A DNA stretch of 64,000 nucleotides from positions 143,397-207,396 of the forward strand of contig MNCI01013742.1 in the NCBI GenBank assembly GCA_015680685.1, in the 5' to 3' direction. Origin of the DNA: Gnetum montanum. Taxonomy: Eukaryota > Streptophyta > Gnetopsida > Gnetales > Gnetaceae. Made by a program: the position numbers and the translations under genes. The notes beneath the pieces are model-generated. The model did not search any database and was not told the DNA's origin. It saw nothing but the letters and a program-made list of their open reading frames with translations. Position 1 is the first letter of the stretch. The number at the start of each line of letters is the position of its first letter. This document shows, piece after piece, positions 34,844 through 46,275 of the stretch.

Positions 34844-36030
34844 CTAAGTTACTGCACGTGGGGGGCTAGCCACCATGGCCATAAAGCGAGTCATTGCCGC
34901 CAACACCCCCGACACCAACACCAACCTCCCCTTCTGAGTCAGAAAACAATTTGCCCAATTTCCGATCCAAGTCTCAGGCCTTCCTAACATTGACCCCCAG
35001 GATACACATCGACCCCAATGGAACAACGGGATGCCCAAGTATGAGTCCCAAATCATTCCGGAGAGAATGCCCAAGATTTGTGAAACTCAATCTTTCACTC
35101 AAGCATCCACATTGAGAAAATGGGTTGTTGACTTTGCGCAGTTAATCACCAAGCCAAGCTCAGCAGCCATCCAGGAAAGCGCCAAGTTAATGTCGTGTGC
35201 CTATGGCACCCCAGCTCAACTGAGCAACATTGTGTCATCAATGTAATGTTCAGCCAAACATTCTACCCCAATGATTTCCAGGCCCCCGACGCCTGCCGCT
35301 TTGCAATAAGATTGTAGAAGATCCATACCAATAATAAAAAGTAATGGCGAAAGTGGGTCCCCTTGTCGTAACCCCCTACTTGGAGATGAGAGTCCCCATA
35401 ACTGTCCCCCCCCCCCCCCCCCCCCCCCCAACATCGAATGAGAAGCCTGCCGAAGATTGTAGGTGAATGCAGAGTTGAATAAAACCTATGTCTAAGCCTT
35501 TTTGCTACATAATGATGGCCAGGGCCTCCCAGCTGATTGTATCATAGGCCTTGGTGATGTCTAATTTGAGGCACAACCCAAGGAACTTCGAACGACAAAG
35601 AAAGTGGAAAATCTCTTGCATTAGGAAAACCTGGCCCTGCAGAGTCCGGTCCTACACAAACCCCGTCTGATTAACCACCACCAGTTTGGGCATTAGGGGA
35701 GCAAGCCTATGCACAATCATCTTAGAAAAAATACGAATCAGCACATTGCAAACCCCAATGGGTCGAAAATGTTCCAAGAGGGACGCGCCTGCACATTTGG
35801 GAATGCACACTATTCGAGAGCAGTTAAGCTCCTAACGAACCTACTTCTTGGCCAACATTAAATTGAAGGTGTCCAAAATGTTGGGCTCGATAATATCCAA
35901 GAAAGTTTTGAAGAATTTGAGACTCCAACCATCCGGCCCTTGCGCTTTCCCTCTAGGCATGTCCCCAATCATTGGTGTTAGTTCTTGCCTGGAAAAACAG
36001 GGCCAGCAATCTAACATTATCTTCTCCATT
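34844..36030 (-). pseudogene. LINE D reverse transcriptase, YIDD
   Basis: Blocks in order are MIGDMPRGKAQGPDGWSLKF (about 35970), then the fingers and palm, a 24-base C run on the plus strand (35406-35429, read as poly-Gly), LWGLSSPSRGLRQGDPLSPL, HYIDDTMLLS (about 35245-35216) and the thumb segment IGNWANCFLTQKGRLVLVSG (about 34990-34930). The catalytic box has Ile in the second position. Several TAG codons replace Trp or Gln. Confidence 0.88.
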
Positions 36031-36599
36031 CAACCCCTACAGAGCCCGAATGGACACAGGCATTGTGGGTTGCTTTGCCTAGATCGTCTCCCAATAGTGT
36101 ACTAGCTCTCTGGCCATGCCCTGCGGATCATCAACTATCTCTCCCTCGGTAGTCACCAACCTATGACATTAGCTCCACCCACATGTCTTGGCTATAGCAA
36201 AAAAGAATTTCGTCTACCTATCCCCCTCCCGGAGCCATTTGATCTGTGATCGTTGTTTCCAATATGTTTCCTCTTCCAAGTCTAGTGCTTGCAGTTACAT
36301 CAAAAGATTTTGTTCCTCTTCCTGTAGGTCCTCCCCAGCTTCTTGTCAAGACTGAACTTGGGCCACCCGACTCCAGAGAGTCGTACGGCCTATCTGGAAA
36401 AAGAACTTGTCCTCCACAGGCAAGGATCGGATAGCCCACTTCAAATGAAGAAGCCCCTCCGTGAGAAAGTTCCTGGGATCCCCCTAGCCCTGTCTGTAGT
36501 CCACCCAGACGTCTTCAACTAACAACCGTAACCAGGGCTTAAGCAGCAAAGCTACCTCGAAACGAAAGGGTTGGGGGGTCTGGCTTCAGTCAAGCCCAA

Positions 36600-37263
36600 G
36601 GCAACAAATTAGTGATCGATGATCCAAGGCAACTCGCTCCTGCCCCATAACTTGGGAATCCATCCATAGAAGGAGGTCCAAATTGATGCAAACCCGATCA
36701 ATTCGAGAGAGAACGTGGTTAGCCCCTTTCCACCTATTGCTCTAGGTAAATTGGCAATTTTCAATTGCCAAGTCAACCAATGAGTCAATCACCAAGAAAT
36801 CTTGAAACTCCTGGGCACCCAAGGGGGAAAGACAACCTGCACCAGACTTTTCCCAAGAGTGGAGCCATTGGTTGAAGTTCCCAACTACCAGCCAAGCAAG
36901 GTGATCCTGCACCAACGTCGCCACACATTCCAATTCATATAGTCTCTGCTCCCAAACTTGAGGCCCATAGAAATTGGTCAATCATAGACCCCAGGAGGGA
37001 ATGTGAATAGTCAAGGCCCATTGCAACGAGTCAACTAGGAGCATGTCAAAACGTGCCAGGATAGCCAAACCCCCCGCCTACCCCACACAAGGACGTAAGT
37101 GTGCCTTCCAGCCATCCCATTGGAGATGGTAGGTCTCTACCTCCTGGAGCTTGGTCTCCTGCAAGCAAACAATGTCACAATCTTCATCATGAACTATTTG
37201 TCGCAGGGTATTTCTTTTATAGGGCGTACCCTATCCCCTACAATTCCATGTGAAGAGCTTCAT
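36600..37263 (-). pseudogene. LINE D endonuclease
   Basis: It starts at an ATG at 37263 (MKLFTWNCRG), followed by a TAG. It continues CDIVCLQETKLQEVETY, LAILARFDMLLVDSLQWALT, IHIPSWGL, LTNFYGPQVWEQRL, WLVVGNFNQWLHSWEKSG and LVDLAIENCQFT. The G-D-F-N motif is altered to G-N-F-N, which would remove a catalytic Asp. The order and spacing are those of an L1-type AP-endonuclease-like domain. Confidence 0.85.
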
Positions 37264-37929
37264 GTATGACCAGTCGTGCAACATTGGTAGACCTCCTATA
37301 GGGTCTATTGCAATCCCAAGTCAATGTTTCGTTTCATTTGTTTCTCCCACATCAAACTCTCAAATGGGTGGCCAAGGCAACCCCCCTCTTGCACAATCAG
37401 GCTACAATCCAAATCCTCTACCTCCATAGGCATGCGAGATTTTGTACTCCCTCTAACCACATTTACCCATTTTCCTAGGGGGGAGGAGGACAATCCCAAG
37501 GACCGTTGGCTCGACGAACGATAGAGAAGCAAGGGGGGAGCTAGAGGTTTGCATTCACTATGGGGAGGCTCGTGGGGAGGCTCGCAGGGAGGCTCTCAGG
37601 GGAGAGGGGGTGGGGGAGGTGGTGGGGATGGAGGCGGCTGGTGGCGATGGTGGCCCTACCAACCGCCCCTTACGTCCAACAATCAACCAATCCCCACCCT
37701 CGCTCGGCTTACAAGCCTTGGCCCACAACAGCTTTGCTCCTCCACCCTAAAATCAACAATCAAATTTGTGGTGTTTGTTCTTTCCGCACAAGGAACAACC
37801 CCTTTCCCCTCCCCCACGAAGAGGGGAGGCCTTCTCCCCAAGCTACGCACCCTCCAAATTCTCAAACTCAACCTAAAGCCATTCCTCCCCACCCAAGAGC
37901 TCAAGCACTATCTCCTTAATGAGGTCCTT

Positions 37930-38310
37930 CTAGGAGAGAGTCCTCCAAATGCAAAAGCAAGCGAAGCCCATCCGCTCCATCATCTGAGTAACTCTGTAAA
38001 AAGTAATGAACTCCCCAAAGAAACCCACAATACATTTAAGGAATTCTAGATTCCACATTTCCCATGGAATCCTAGATACCTGTACCCACACCGAGGCATG
38101 AGCGAACAAATCAAGTTCACAGTGCGCCCCCAGCCGCCAAGGGGTCAGAGCCAACTCCCTAGCACCATAAAACCACAACCCCCTTTGAAGGAGCGAGTCG
38201 CAGTCCTGTAGCATTGGAAAAATAAATAGGAGCAAGTCCTTCGACCGGCTCCAAACATCCACCGTCCCCACTCCCCAACTTTCCTTCGCCCACCACCAAA
38301 TCAAGTCCAT
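37930..38310 (-). pseudogene. LINE D ORF1, DUF4283-like domain
   Basis: One open stretch of 126 codons reads MDLIWWWAKESWGVGTVDVW, DLLLFIFPMLQDCDSLLQRG, LWFYGARELALTPWRLGAHC and VWVQVSRIPWEMWNLEFLK. This is the DUF4283 pattern seen in plant LINE ORF1 proteins (nucleic-acid-binding). The first helix and about 300 bp upstream to the element 5' end are less clear. Confidence 0.75.
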
Positions 38311-38656
38311 CTAGGGGCGGGCACCAGAGGACACAAAATGTCCTATTAAACTATGCTACATGATCCTTACTCCCTCCACCGGCAGCCCGCAAACATGGAG
38401 GCACATGATGCCATCTAAGCAGGAGCGTTCTTCAATAACCCCATTAGTTGTTTCAAGGTCCTCCCCCAGCATAGCCCCTCCCTCCGAAATCTTCACAGCC
38501 TATCTCCCGTAAGTCTATCGGTCCATCCTTGGCATGCAGAGCGCTACCGCTTGTATTGCAGTCATGTCCTTCGTTTGCCTCGCCTACTCCGCATGCCTCG
38601 TCTATTCCGCCCATGTGTGTTCAAAGACAATGCCGCTACCGAGCATACCATTTGTT

Positions 38657-39179
38657 AGACCAAAAGAAAGTTTGACTTTTGAAACATTTCATAAAGAAAG
38701 AATCTTTCACTTCTAAAACCATGAATACATCCAAATTCTACAACGCCAGGAAGTTTATGATAACTAAAGATGAAGCTTTACCTATTAACATAGGGTACTA
38801 ATTTCTAACAAAAAAACATCAATCTTGGATAAAATGGTGGGGGCTAACACTATCACCTATCTCCAAAAAAATAAGTCCTTTTTGACCCATCCAAGAGATC
38901 ACCAGCTTTGCATAGAATGATGGCAGTCACTTCCTAATTATGATAATAAAATTTTGAACTACCAAGTATATATAGCAAACAAAATCCAAATTCATTTGCC
39001 CAATGCACTCATGTACATTACCATCATCATGGTGCCTGTATCTCAACAATATGGGCTAATCCATTAAGGTAGGTAAAGGATTTGATGATTTTCTATGGTT
39101 GATGTCTACCTAACACCATGGTAGAGTGGTACTTTAAGGATGTCTAATGCATTTGTGTAATAACTACTTCCTCTCAAAG
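38657..39179. other. Intron 2 sequence between LINEs D and E
   Basis: AT-rich; no feature recognised. Confidence 0.45.
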
Positions 39180-39299
39180 TCATTATCTGAGATCCCAAAG
39201 GAAGGTGTGGCTAGGAGGGCGTTGGGTGCTGGGGGAGAATATGGAGGGCAGGCAGGTAACTCAGGGTTCGACGCTTGTAAGCATGAGGGTGGGACAATG

Positions 39300-40200
39300 C
39301 ATTTGAAGGTCGGACAACTGCCAGTGGAGGCGGTCCAAGCATTGCAACTATGCCTTCTTGGCAAGTTTGTTTCGGATGGTGTCTGGTCCAAAATGGATCT
39401 CATTCATAGATGGGCCAAGGCAGCCTGGGTTTGGAGGAGCTGACTGTGCATAGCCTTGCCAATGACAAGCTGCTCTTTGTTTTTGAAAATGCCGCTGACC
39501 AAGAATGGGTGTTGCTTTGGGGGGGGGGGGGGGGGGGGAAGGGTNNNNNNNNNNNNNNNNNNNNNNNNNNNNNNNNNNNNNNNNNNNNNNNNNNNNNNNN
39601 NNNNNNNNNNNNNNNNNNNNNNNNNNNNNNNNNNNNNNNNNNNNNNNNNNNNNNNNNNNNNNNNNNNNNNNNNNNNNNNNNNNNNNNNNNNNNNNNTGGC
39701 ATTGGCACCATGGAGGTCAGATGCCCACTAGGATGCCAATCTCTTTGACCAAGCACTGGTCTAGATTCAGGTCCTAGACCTGCCCCTTGAGTTCTGGCCT
39801 ACCACATTTTTAAAATCGCTAGCTGGAGTATTCAAGGAGTTCATCAAGTTCAATGCTTTAATGGCATCAATGGATTGAATGGGTTACACACGATTTTGTG
39901 TGTGGTGTTTGTTGGGGTTCTAAGACCGGGTCAACGAATGGTTATGGACATTGAGGATGGGAAGGAGCGGATCTAATTTCACTTTGAAAATCTACCACCT
40001 CCAAAGGTTTTGAAGAAAGCTGGGGTGTGCTCAACCTACAAAAAAAGGCACCTCACAAAGGACTATCGGCTACTCAGTAAGGAATCCCATGGGGCTTGGA
40101 CCATGGTGGGGAAAAAAGGGAAGGTCATGAAGCCAATTGACTAGGACCAACAAACGCTAATGGGGACCATAATAGGGGGCGCCTTGGGGCTAACCCAAGA
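39300..40200 (+). pseudogene. LINE E ORF1 (DUF4283-like, degenerate zinc knuckle)
   Basis: Before the gap it reads LGKFVSDGVWSKMDLIHRWA, DKLLFVFENAADQEWVLL, then the poly-G run where other copies have LGGPWF. After the gap it reads LAPWRSDAH, a decayed W-x-Q-V-x-x-L-P-L-E motif, then PPPKVLKKAGVCSTYKKRHL (about 40000-40060), which looks like a broken CCHC knuckle. The downstream part up to 40635 is Gly/Pro/Thr-rich linker, with stops. Confidence 0.65.
39545..39696. other. Assembly gap (152 N)
   Basis: A run of N inside ORF1 of LINE copy E, directly after a 20-base G run. Confidence 0.99.
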
Positions 40201-40635
40201 CACCTAGGAGGGGCAGATGGTGCAAGGCCCAAAAATGGCCCATCTCAGGACCTTGGTGGGGACAGCGGATCAGGTGGAGAAACATGCTTTGGAAACTGGC
40301 ATGGGTTCAGTGGAATCAAGGGTGCAAGTGGTTGTGGCAGCGACCTAGTCACCGCCATCGGGGAGGGCACCGAAACATACACCTGCCAAGCAACCCTTGG
40401 AATTACCACCGTTGGGGGAGTGGATCACACTTGAGTAGGGCTCATCTAGGCCAAAACTGGCAAAGTTAGCTATGACCCGAACAAGGCCGTAGGACGACGG
40501 GGAATACTGTAAAAGAAATAAGTTGGGCCAACTGGATGTGTCAATAGTGCAGAAGAGGCTGACGCTGTTGGAGATGGAGCTTGAGGTGTAGAGGACCTTG
40601 AAGGAGGTCTATCACAGATGTACATCTATGTCTCC

Positions 40636-41350
40636 ATGAAGATTCTATCCTAGAATTGCAGGGGACAGGGTACCCCTTACAAATGGAATACCCTGAAAAT
40701 GATTGTTTGGAGTGAAGGATATGATATTGTCTACCTACAAGAAACGAAGCTGTAGGCAGCTGAAGAGAGTTTGCTGCAGTGGGAGGGATGGAATTTGTTG
40801 ACTATCCCCAATAGGGGACACGCTAAGGGGCTTGCTATCTTGTCCAAATTACCTACCAACTGGGTGGATAGTTTGCAGTGGACTCAAATGGTGTACCTTC
40901 CCCTGCAACGAGTTTGGCTAACCAACATTTATGGAGCACAGGGCTAGGAGGCGAGGATACAAGAATTCCAAAAAGTCTCGTAGGTGGTGCCAAACATGGA
41001 CCGATGGTTGCTAGTGGGGGACTTCAATCAGCACCTATATCCTTGGGAGAAAATGGGCCTAGATCCTGCGGATCCACCTAGTAGCGTGGACTGCACATAG
41101 CAGAGTTCTTGCTAAGGCAAGGCCTAGTGGATCTAGAGATTGAGGGTTGCAGATTCACTTGGAGTAATAGAAGACAAGGGCATGATCAGGTTCAATCTAA
41201 TATTGACAGAGTCTGGGTGAGTATGAGCTTGCTGTTGGAGCTGGATATCCAAGTGACTGGGTAGGAGAGGTAGAGTTCTGACCATCAATCGATTGTATGT
41301 TGGCTCGGTGGGGGGCTGGGCTCGAGGCCCCAGCCTTTCCACTTTGAATG
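40636..41350 (+). pseudogene. LINE E endonuclease
   Basis: It starts at an ATG at 40636: MKILS, a TAG where other copies have Trp, NCRGQGTPYKWNTLK, YDIVYLQETKL, LAILSKLPTNWVDSLQW, VWLTNIYGAQG and WLLVGDFNQHLYPWEKMG. All the motifs of the endonuclease domain are present in order, including G-D-F-N. The first stop is a TGG to TAG change in a CCTGG context. Confidence 0.87.
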
Positions 41351-41689
41351 GATGTCGCTAAGTAAACCGTAGCTCCAACCACTGGATGCAAAGCATTTGG
41401 CAGCATTACCCTGAAGCTCAGGATCCAAGAGACTTTCTAACAAAGGGGCTAAAGGCATTGAAGAATCAAATTAAGATCCGAACATCAAAGGAGAAATATG
41501 ATTTCCAGACATATAGACAGCGACTACAGGCAAATCTAAGAGAGGTGCAAGCGAAGCAAGAGGCGAGTGCTGATCTAGCGAAGGAGGAGCAAGACCTGCT
41601 CTACGAACTATAGGCGCTGGACAAGGAGGAAGAGTATTGGAGGTAGAGGGCCCAGGCATCCTAGCTCAAGGATGGGGATAGGAACACGC

Positions 41690-43255
41690 ATTTCTTTTTT
41701 GCTATTTCCAAAAGCAAGGGGAATCTAAAGCGCAAAATTCATATGCAGGTTGTTGGTATCGCGGCCAATGAGTAGGAAATTGCAGATGGCCTTCAAGAGT
41801 ACTAGGGCAACATCTAGCACAAGCGGGAAATGACACCAATTTCAATGCTGGTGCAACAAATGGTGTTAGGGGCTGATAACGAGAAGCTTTTGCAACCTTT
41901 CACTTGGGCCAAGTTGCAAGCAGCATTGCGATCAATGCAACCCAACAAGGTGCCAAGGTCCGATGGTTGGCTGGTTGAGTTCTTCAGAGAATTTGAGGAC
42001 ATAATGGATGAGAACATGTTGGATGCTTTTAATACAATGCTTCGTTGGTAGCAAGTGAGAAAAGAAATTAACTACTCCCGATTGTGTTCCTACCGAAAGT
42101 ATCAGATCTATCGGAGCCTACCCCATAGGGGTCTACAATACATTGCTTCGTCTATTTCTAAAGCTGCTCGTGGCCCACTTGGCCCCCTTACTGTTGAAGG
42201 TTGTGGGTGTGCACTAGGTTGGGTTCATTAGGAACTTCTTCCTACAAGATCAGGTTTTGCTGCTCTAGGAGATTATGCACTCATTGCGGAGGTCACAGTT
42301 TACAAGCATGAGCATCAAATTAGACATTGCCAAAGCCTATAACATGGTAAGTTGGGCGGCTTTACAACAAGTCATGCTATTGAAAGGATTCAACCTTGCT
42401 TTTGTCAACCTTTGTCTCCAAATGCAAAGGTCAGGTCGGTATTTGTTGGATATTGATGGTCAAATGGGGGGGCTTCAACGCCATGGGGAGGGGGTTACGC
42501 CAGGGGACCCCCTCTCCCCCTTGCTTTTTCTCCTTGTTATGGATCTGCTGCAGGCATACTATCTTACCAAGGAGATGTAGGGGCTGACCATCACGAGGGA
42601 GCATTGCCTAGCCACACATTTTGCAGATGACACAATTCTATTTTCTAGGGCCATGGTGCTACAAGCGGAGGCTTTAACGAGGGCCTTGTACAAGATGGAG
42701 GGGGAACTAGGGTTGGCAATCAATAAGGGGAAATTGGCCATCCATTTCATTAATACCACAAGGCAAGTAAGCATGAAGATTGTGCAGGTGTTGGACATCC
42801 TACAGGGCAGACAGCAAGATTTGTACTTGGGCATGCCGATGTTTGACTAGCACCAAAAGGGAACCTGGATTGGGTTGTTGGAGAAGGTGTAGTCAAAACT
42901 CTCACACTGGAGTACCCGATTCCTGTTGTTGCGGGGTAAGATGGTGTTAGCATCCATAGTATTGATGGCTACGACCAGGTACATTGTGTCTATGGCTGCT
43001 CTGCTAGTCGGGGTCATCCAAAATGTTGATCAAATAATCAAGCAATTCATTTGGTTTGGGGACAAAGGGGGGAGAAAGTTGCACTTGGTTAGTTGGCAGC
43101 TCATGGCGAGGCCACGGAAGGCAAGCGGTGTTGGGATGCTCTCCTTTCTAGATGAGGTCAAGCTAGGCATGCAACGCCTACTTAATAGAATGCTACTGCC
43201 ATCCAGTCAACGGGCCCCATGGATGAGGATTCTTGATCAGAAGTATCATCACTAG
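41690..43255 (+). pseudogene. LINE E reverse transcriptase, FADD
   Basis: Blocks in order are THFFFAISKSKGNLKRKIHM, LRSMQPNKVPRSDGWLVEFF, YNTLLRLFLKLLVAHLAPLL, MSIKLDIAKAYNMVSWAALQ, GEGVTPGDPLSPLLFLLVMD (about 42500), THFADDTILFSRAM (42616-42660), SHWSTRFLLLRGKMVLASIV and RKLHLVSWQLMARPRKASGV. It is the longest readable RT among the older copies. The FADD box keeps both Asp residues. Stops remain, so it is a pseudogene. Confidence 0.9.
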
Positions 43256-43419
43256 GAGGTGGGTAGCGGATGCTCATATCTATGGAAGAACCCGTGTTGC
43301 CATGTTGGGATAATGGAGGCTAAAGGGTTGTTGGGCAAATCGCCAACCGAGGTGATGAAGGACTTGTATCCGTCAATGGTTGGGTGAAAAGAGTTATGGA
43401 AAAGTAGACTGCCAAAAAA

Positions 43420-44230
43420 GATTAAAGGTTTTGGTTGGCTTGTCAAGCACAAGGCCTTACCAGTGCAGGCGGCATTGAGGGCGTGGGGAATTATGGCGGA
43501 TGACACTTGTCCACTCTGTTAGGCTAAGGTGGAGACTTTCGATCATCTACTTCATCATTGTACATTTATGGGAGAGGTTTGGCGAACGGCTCAGCTCCCT
43601 CCTCTAACCCCGCCCTGCAAAGACTCACAGGCGCTAGCTATATTATGGTCTACTTGGAAAAGCAAAAACAATGCTATTTTCAAAAGACAACAGGTGCCAA
43701 CACCATCCACAATCATTAGGACTAAGTTCTTGTTGTGGACAAAAGCTACACAAGCTATGCCGTGGGGGCCTGTCCACAAACCTACTATTACGAAATTCAC
43801 GAGAGATGCTCAATTGTGGCTGTTGATCACTTGGATGGAAAGGGAGGACATGCTACGATGCATTGAAGGGGAGCCTAGGCTATCAACAAAAAGTTTCTTC
43901 ACTAACTAGGAGGGTGACAAAACCTGGTTCCAAGGTCGAAGGATTGCGCTAACTGAGAGGGCACTGCAGGAGGTTCCAGGGGTGTAGGTGGCTAGGGAGA
44001 TTATCCCCCCAGTGGTGCACTCTCAAACTTGTGCAGCTGAGTTTTTTCAGAGTGCAATGCTACAGACTAGAAGTGGGCATGTTCAAAAAAATAAGTTGCC
44101 AGGGGTTTGGCAAGTGGCTACGGATCTTGTGGATCACTTTTTTGTCCAATTAGGGTCCCCACATCGACTAGTGGGGGTTCACTTTGCTTTCCTTAGGTGT
44201 ATCTAGCAAAATATTCTAGTCAACATTCCT
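43420..44230 (+). pseudogene. LINE E zf-RVT and C1 in one frame
   Basis: RLPKKIKGFGWLVKHKAL leads to ADDTCPLC and VETFDHLLHHC, a C-x2-C...H...C zinc motif (43500-43565). Then LAILWSTWKSKNNAIFKRQQ gives the LINE C-terminal motif. In the same frame, past one TAG, C1 follows: TWFQGRRIALTERALQEVPG, IIPPVVHSQTCAAEFFQSAM and LVDHFFVQLGSPHRLVGVHF. This is the clearest evidence that C1 is translated as a continuation of the RT protein. Confidence 0.8.
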
Positions 44231-45140
44231 AAGTTTTTGTTGTGCTCTTTGCGGTGAAATAGGCCAGGGCACCACTTCGGGGTCATCCTAGCACTCTGGA
44301 GAGCAAGGAAGGTGAATATGCCTGTGCAGGTGAGGCCTACGCCGATGTTCTTTTACCATAGGAAGCCTTGGGTGCTAGAGCAGGGAGCACAGGCGCTTAA
44401 GTGGCCTGGAGGGAGTCGCGAGGTGGGATAGACTTTTGGGACCAATACTGGGGAGGAGGGGCCCAAGGGTGAGTAGGGCAAGCAGATGGCGTGGGCTGAT
44501 CAACTACGGGAGGACCTCATGACGGCTTGCTGGTCAGCGGCAAAGCAAGCAAGAATTGAGGAAAGGGTGATCTGGCAGTCATGTTGGGAGGTGATGTGTG
44601 CATCGATTCAAGCGTAGGCGGACACACAGAGGCTCCGGGATCTGCAACTCATGGAAGACCTACTGGAGCAGCACACCACTGAATATGCTCAGATGGTCGA
44701 GCTACACAAGCAGCGACACGAGCACTGCAAGGCTTTTCCATGTAGTGAAACGTAGTCGAGCATGGCTGGAAACACTGGACGAAATGAAGGGACTCTGGGC
44801 CAAGCTAGAGAGGTGACCTCAAGGGCATCCACAGTCGAGACTTTGGGAACTATGGAGAGAAGAGTGGCACAGGCAAAGCAAAGTTGAATTAGGAGCCCTA
44901 GCTGTCTGCTGGGGGTTTTTGTTTTTGTTTTGGGAAGCTTCTTTTGGAGGGTAGGGTCGGTAATGCTTGGGTGGGCTTAGGGCTAGCCATGTGGTGGGGC
45001 TTGGTTTTTAGGGGTGTGGGCTAAGGGTCTATGGGTTGCCATAGGGCTCCAACACTTTTTTTACAGGTGGTGATCATGTGCCGCCACCTTTGTACATTAT
45101 TTTTCTCTTGTTTAATACAACTCGACTTCCCCTCTTAAAA

Positions 45141-45349
45141 TAAGCAATAATTTAGTTGTAGACATCATCCAAATTTTGTTTGTTTGTTGAATGTTCGATG
45201 AAATGCAAAATCAATTTTTGTTCCTATACGTTGGTATCAATATTTTGCAATATTCTCCCCAACAAAATGTCTACAACTAAACATCTAATTCTACTCTAGA
45301 TTCTACATTTCGTATAACTACTTTTCCAAAGTTGCATTAATGATAATTT
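45141..45349. other. AT-rich spacer
   Basis: No feature recognised. Confidence 0.4.
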
Positions 45350-45800
45350 GTCATGGTGGACAGTTGTACTCCACTGATGCATTCCAACTAGACCTCACTA
45401 ACTCATTCAAATTGGACCCCACCACTAATGCATTCCATGTGAACCTCACTGACACATACCAACTAGACTCCATTAATGCACTCCAACTATGCCCACTAAC
45501 CCATTCATAGTGAACCTCAATAAAGCCTATCCCAGTGCCCGCCATCATGATATATTTTGTCATACCGCCAATTGTACCCCACCACTAACACATTCCAGTT
45601 GAACTCCATTACTAATGAATTCCAAGTGAACCCTACTAATACATTCCAATTGGACCCCACCTGTAACACATTCCAGCTGAAATTCACTAAAGCATTCCAA
45701 CTAGACCCCACAAACACATTCTAGTTATACCCCACCACTAGTGCATTGCAACTAGACTCCAGTAACACAATTTAGTTATACTCCACTATGGCTATTCCAA
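45350..45800. repeat. Degenerate minisatellite, period about 24-27 bp (forward)
   Basis: Many imperfect units around CACTAATGCATTCCAACT alternate with GACCCCAC or GAACCTCA. The period of about 24-27 bp keeps a minus-strand frame partly open, with W-N-A/V-L-V repeated every 8-9 residues (about 45351-45717). I regard that frame as a by-product of the period. Confidence 0.75.
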
Positions 45801-46049
45801 GACGATCAATATGCCTGTGCCCAAACATGCTTTTTTCTATCTTTTGTTACAATCTAAATTAGGAACACTTGCACCCATGGATCCTCATGCATCTCTTGAC
45901 AAATGTCTACAACCACAACCAACAAATGTACCCTTGTTCAAATTGTAACAAATCAACCCTCATTACATCAATCATAGATGCATGAATCCCTAATTCAAAT
46001 TGTAACTAAAGATAAACAAAAGCAAGTTTGAGCATATGTATATTTATAG

Positions 46050-46275
46050 TATTGGAAATAGCTATAGTGGTAGAGTTTAGCTACAATGCATTAATGGTAA
46101 GGTACAAATGGAATGTGTTAGTGGTGTCCAATTGGAATGCTTTAGTAGAGTACAATTGAAATGCATTAGTAGTATGGTCCAATTGGAACAAGTTCATGGG
46201 ATTCACCTAAAATACATTAGTAATGGGGTTCTAGTGGAATAGATTTGTAGTAGGGTACAGCTGGTGATAGGGGTC
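46050..46275. repeat. Same minisatellite in inverted orientation
   Basis: Units such as CAATTGGAATGCTTTAGTAG are the reverse complement of the motif at 45350-45800. With that array they form an imperfect inverted repeat around a spacer of about 250 bp. Confidence 0.7.

Larger units (their letters stand above)
32237..38656 (-). mobile_element. LINE copy D, 6.4 kb, complete ends
   Basis: This is a minus-strand element at 32253-38640 flanked by a perfect 16-bp target-site duplication, gagcataccatttgtt (32237-32252 and 38641-38656). The A-rich tail and a GA run appear as T-rich/GA sequence at 32251-32295. It contains ORF1, endonuclease, RT, C1, coiled coil and J-like module in order and is the best candidate for a full-length insertion in this window. 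Stops and frameshifts occur throughout, and four long G/C runs (32506-32520, 32866-32894, 33493-33517, 35406-35429) interrupt it. It is in intron 2, same strand as the gene. Confidence 0.93.
39180..45140 (+). mobile_element. LINE copy E, about 6 kb
   Basis: This is a plus-strand element from ORF1 (about 39200) to a 3' end near 45140 (TTTAATACAACTCGACTTCC then CCTCTTAAAA). It contains ORF1, endonuclease, RT with FADD, zf-RVT, C1 and a short helical region. I find no J-like module after it, and with copy C it forms a second subfamily. A 20-base G run (39519-39538) adjoins an assembly gap (39545-39696) inside ORF1. No target-site duplication was identified. Antisense to the host gene. Confidence 0.87.

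Noticed and set aside
37549-38049. 166-codon plus-strand open frame
   Set aside because: Antisense shadow of the ORF1 region of LINE copy D, low-complexity Gly-rich start.
45351-45717. Repeat protein with W-N-A-L-V units on the minus strand
   Set aside because: Open only because the minisatellite period is near a multiple of three; not matched by an extended ORF or a start context.
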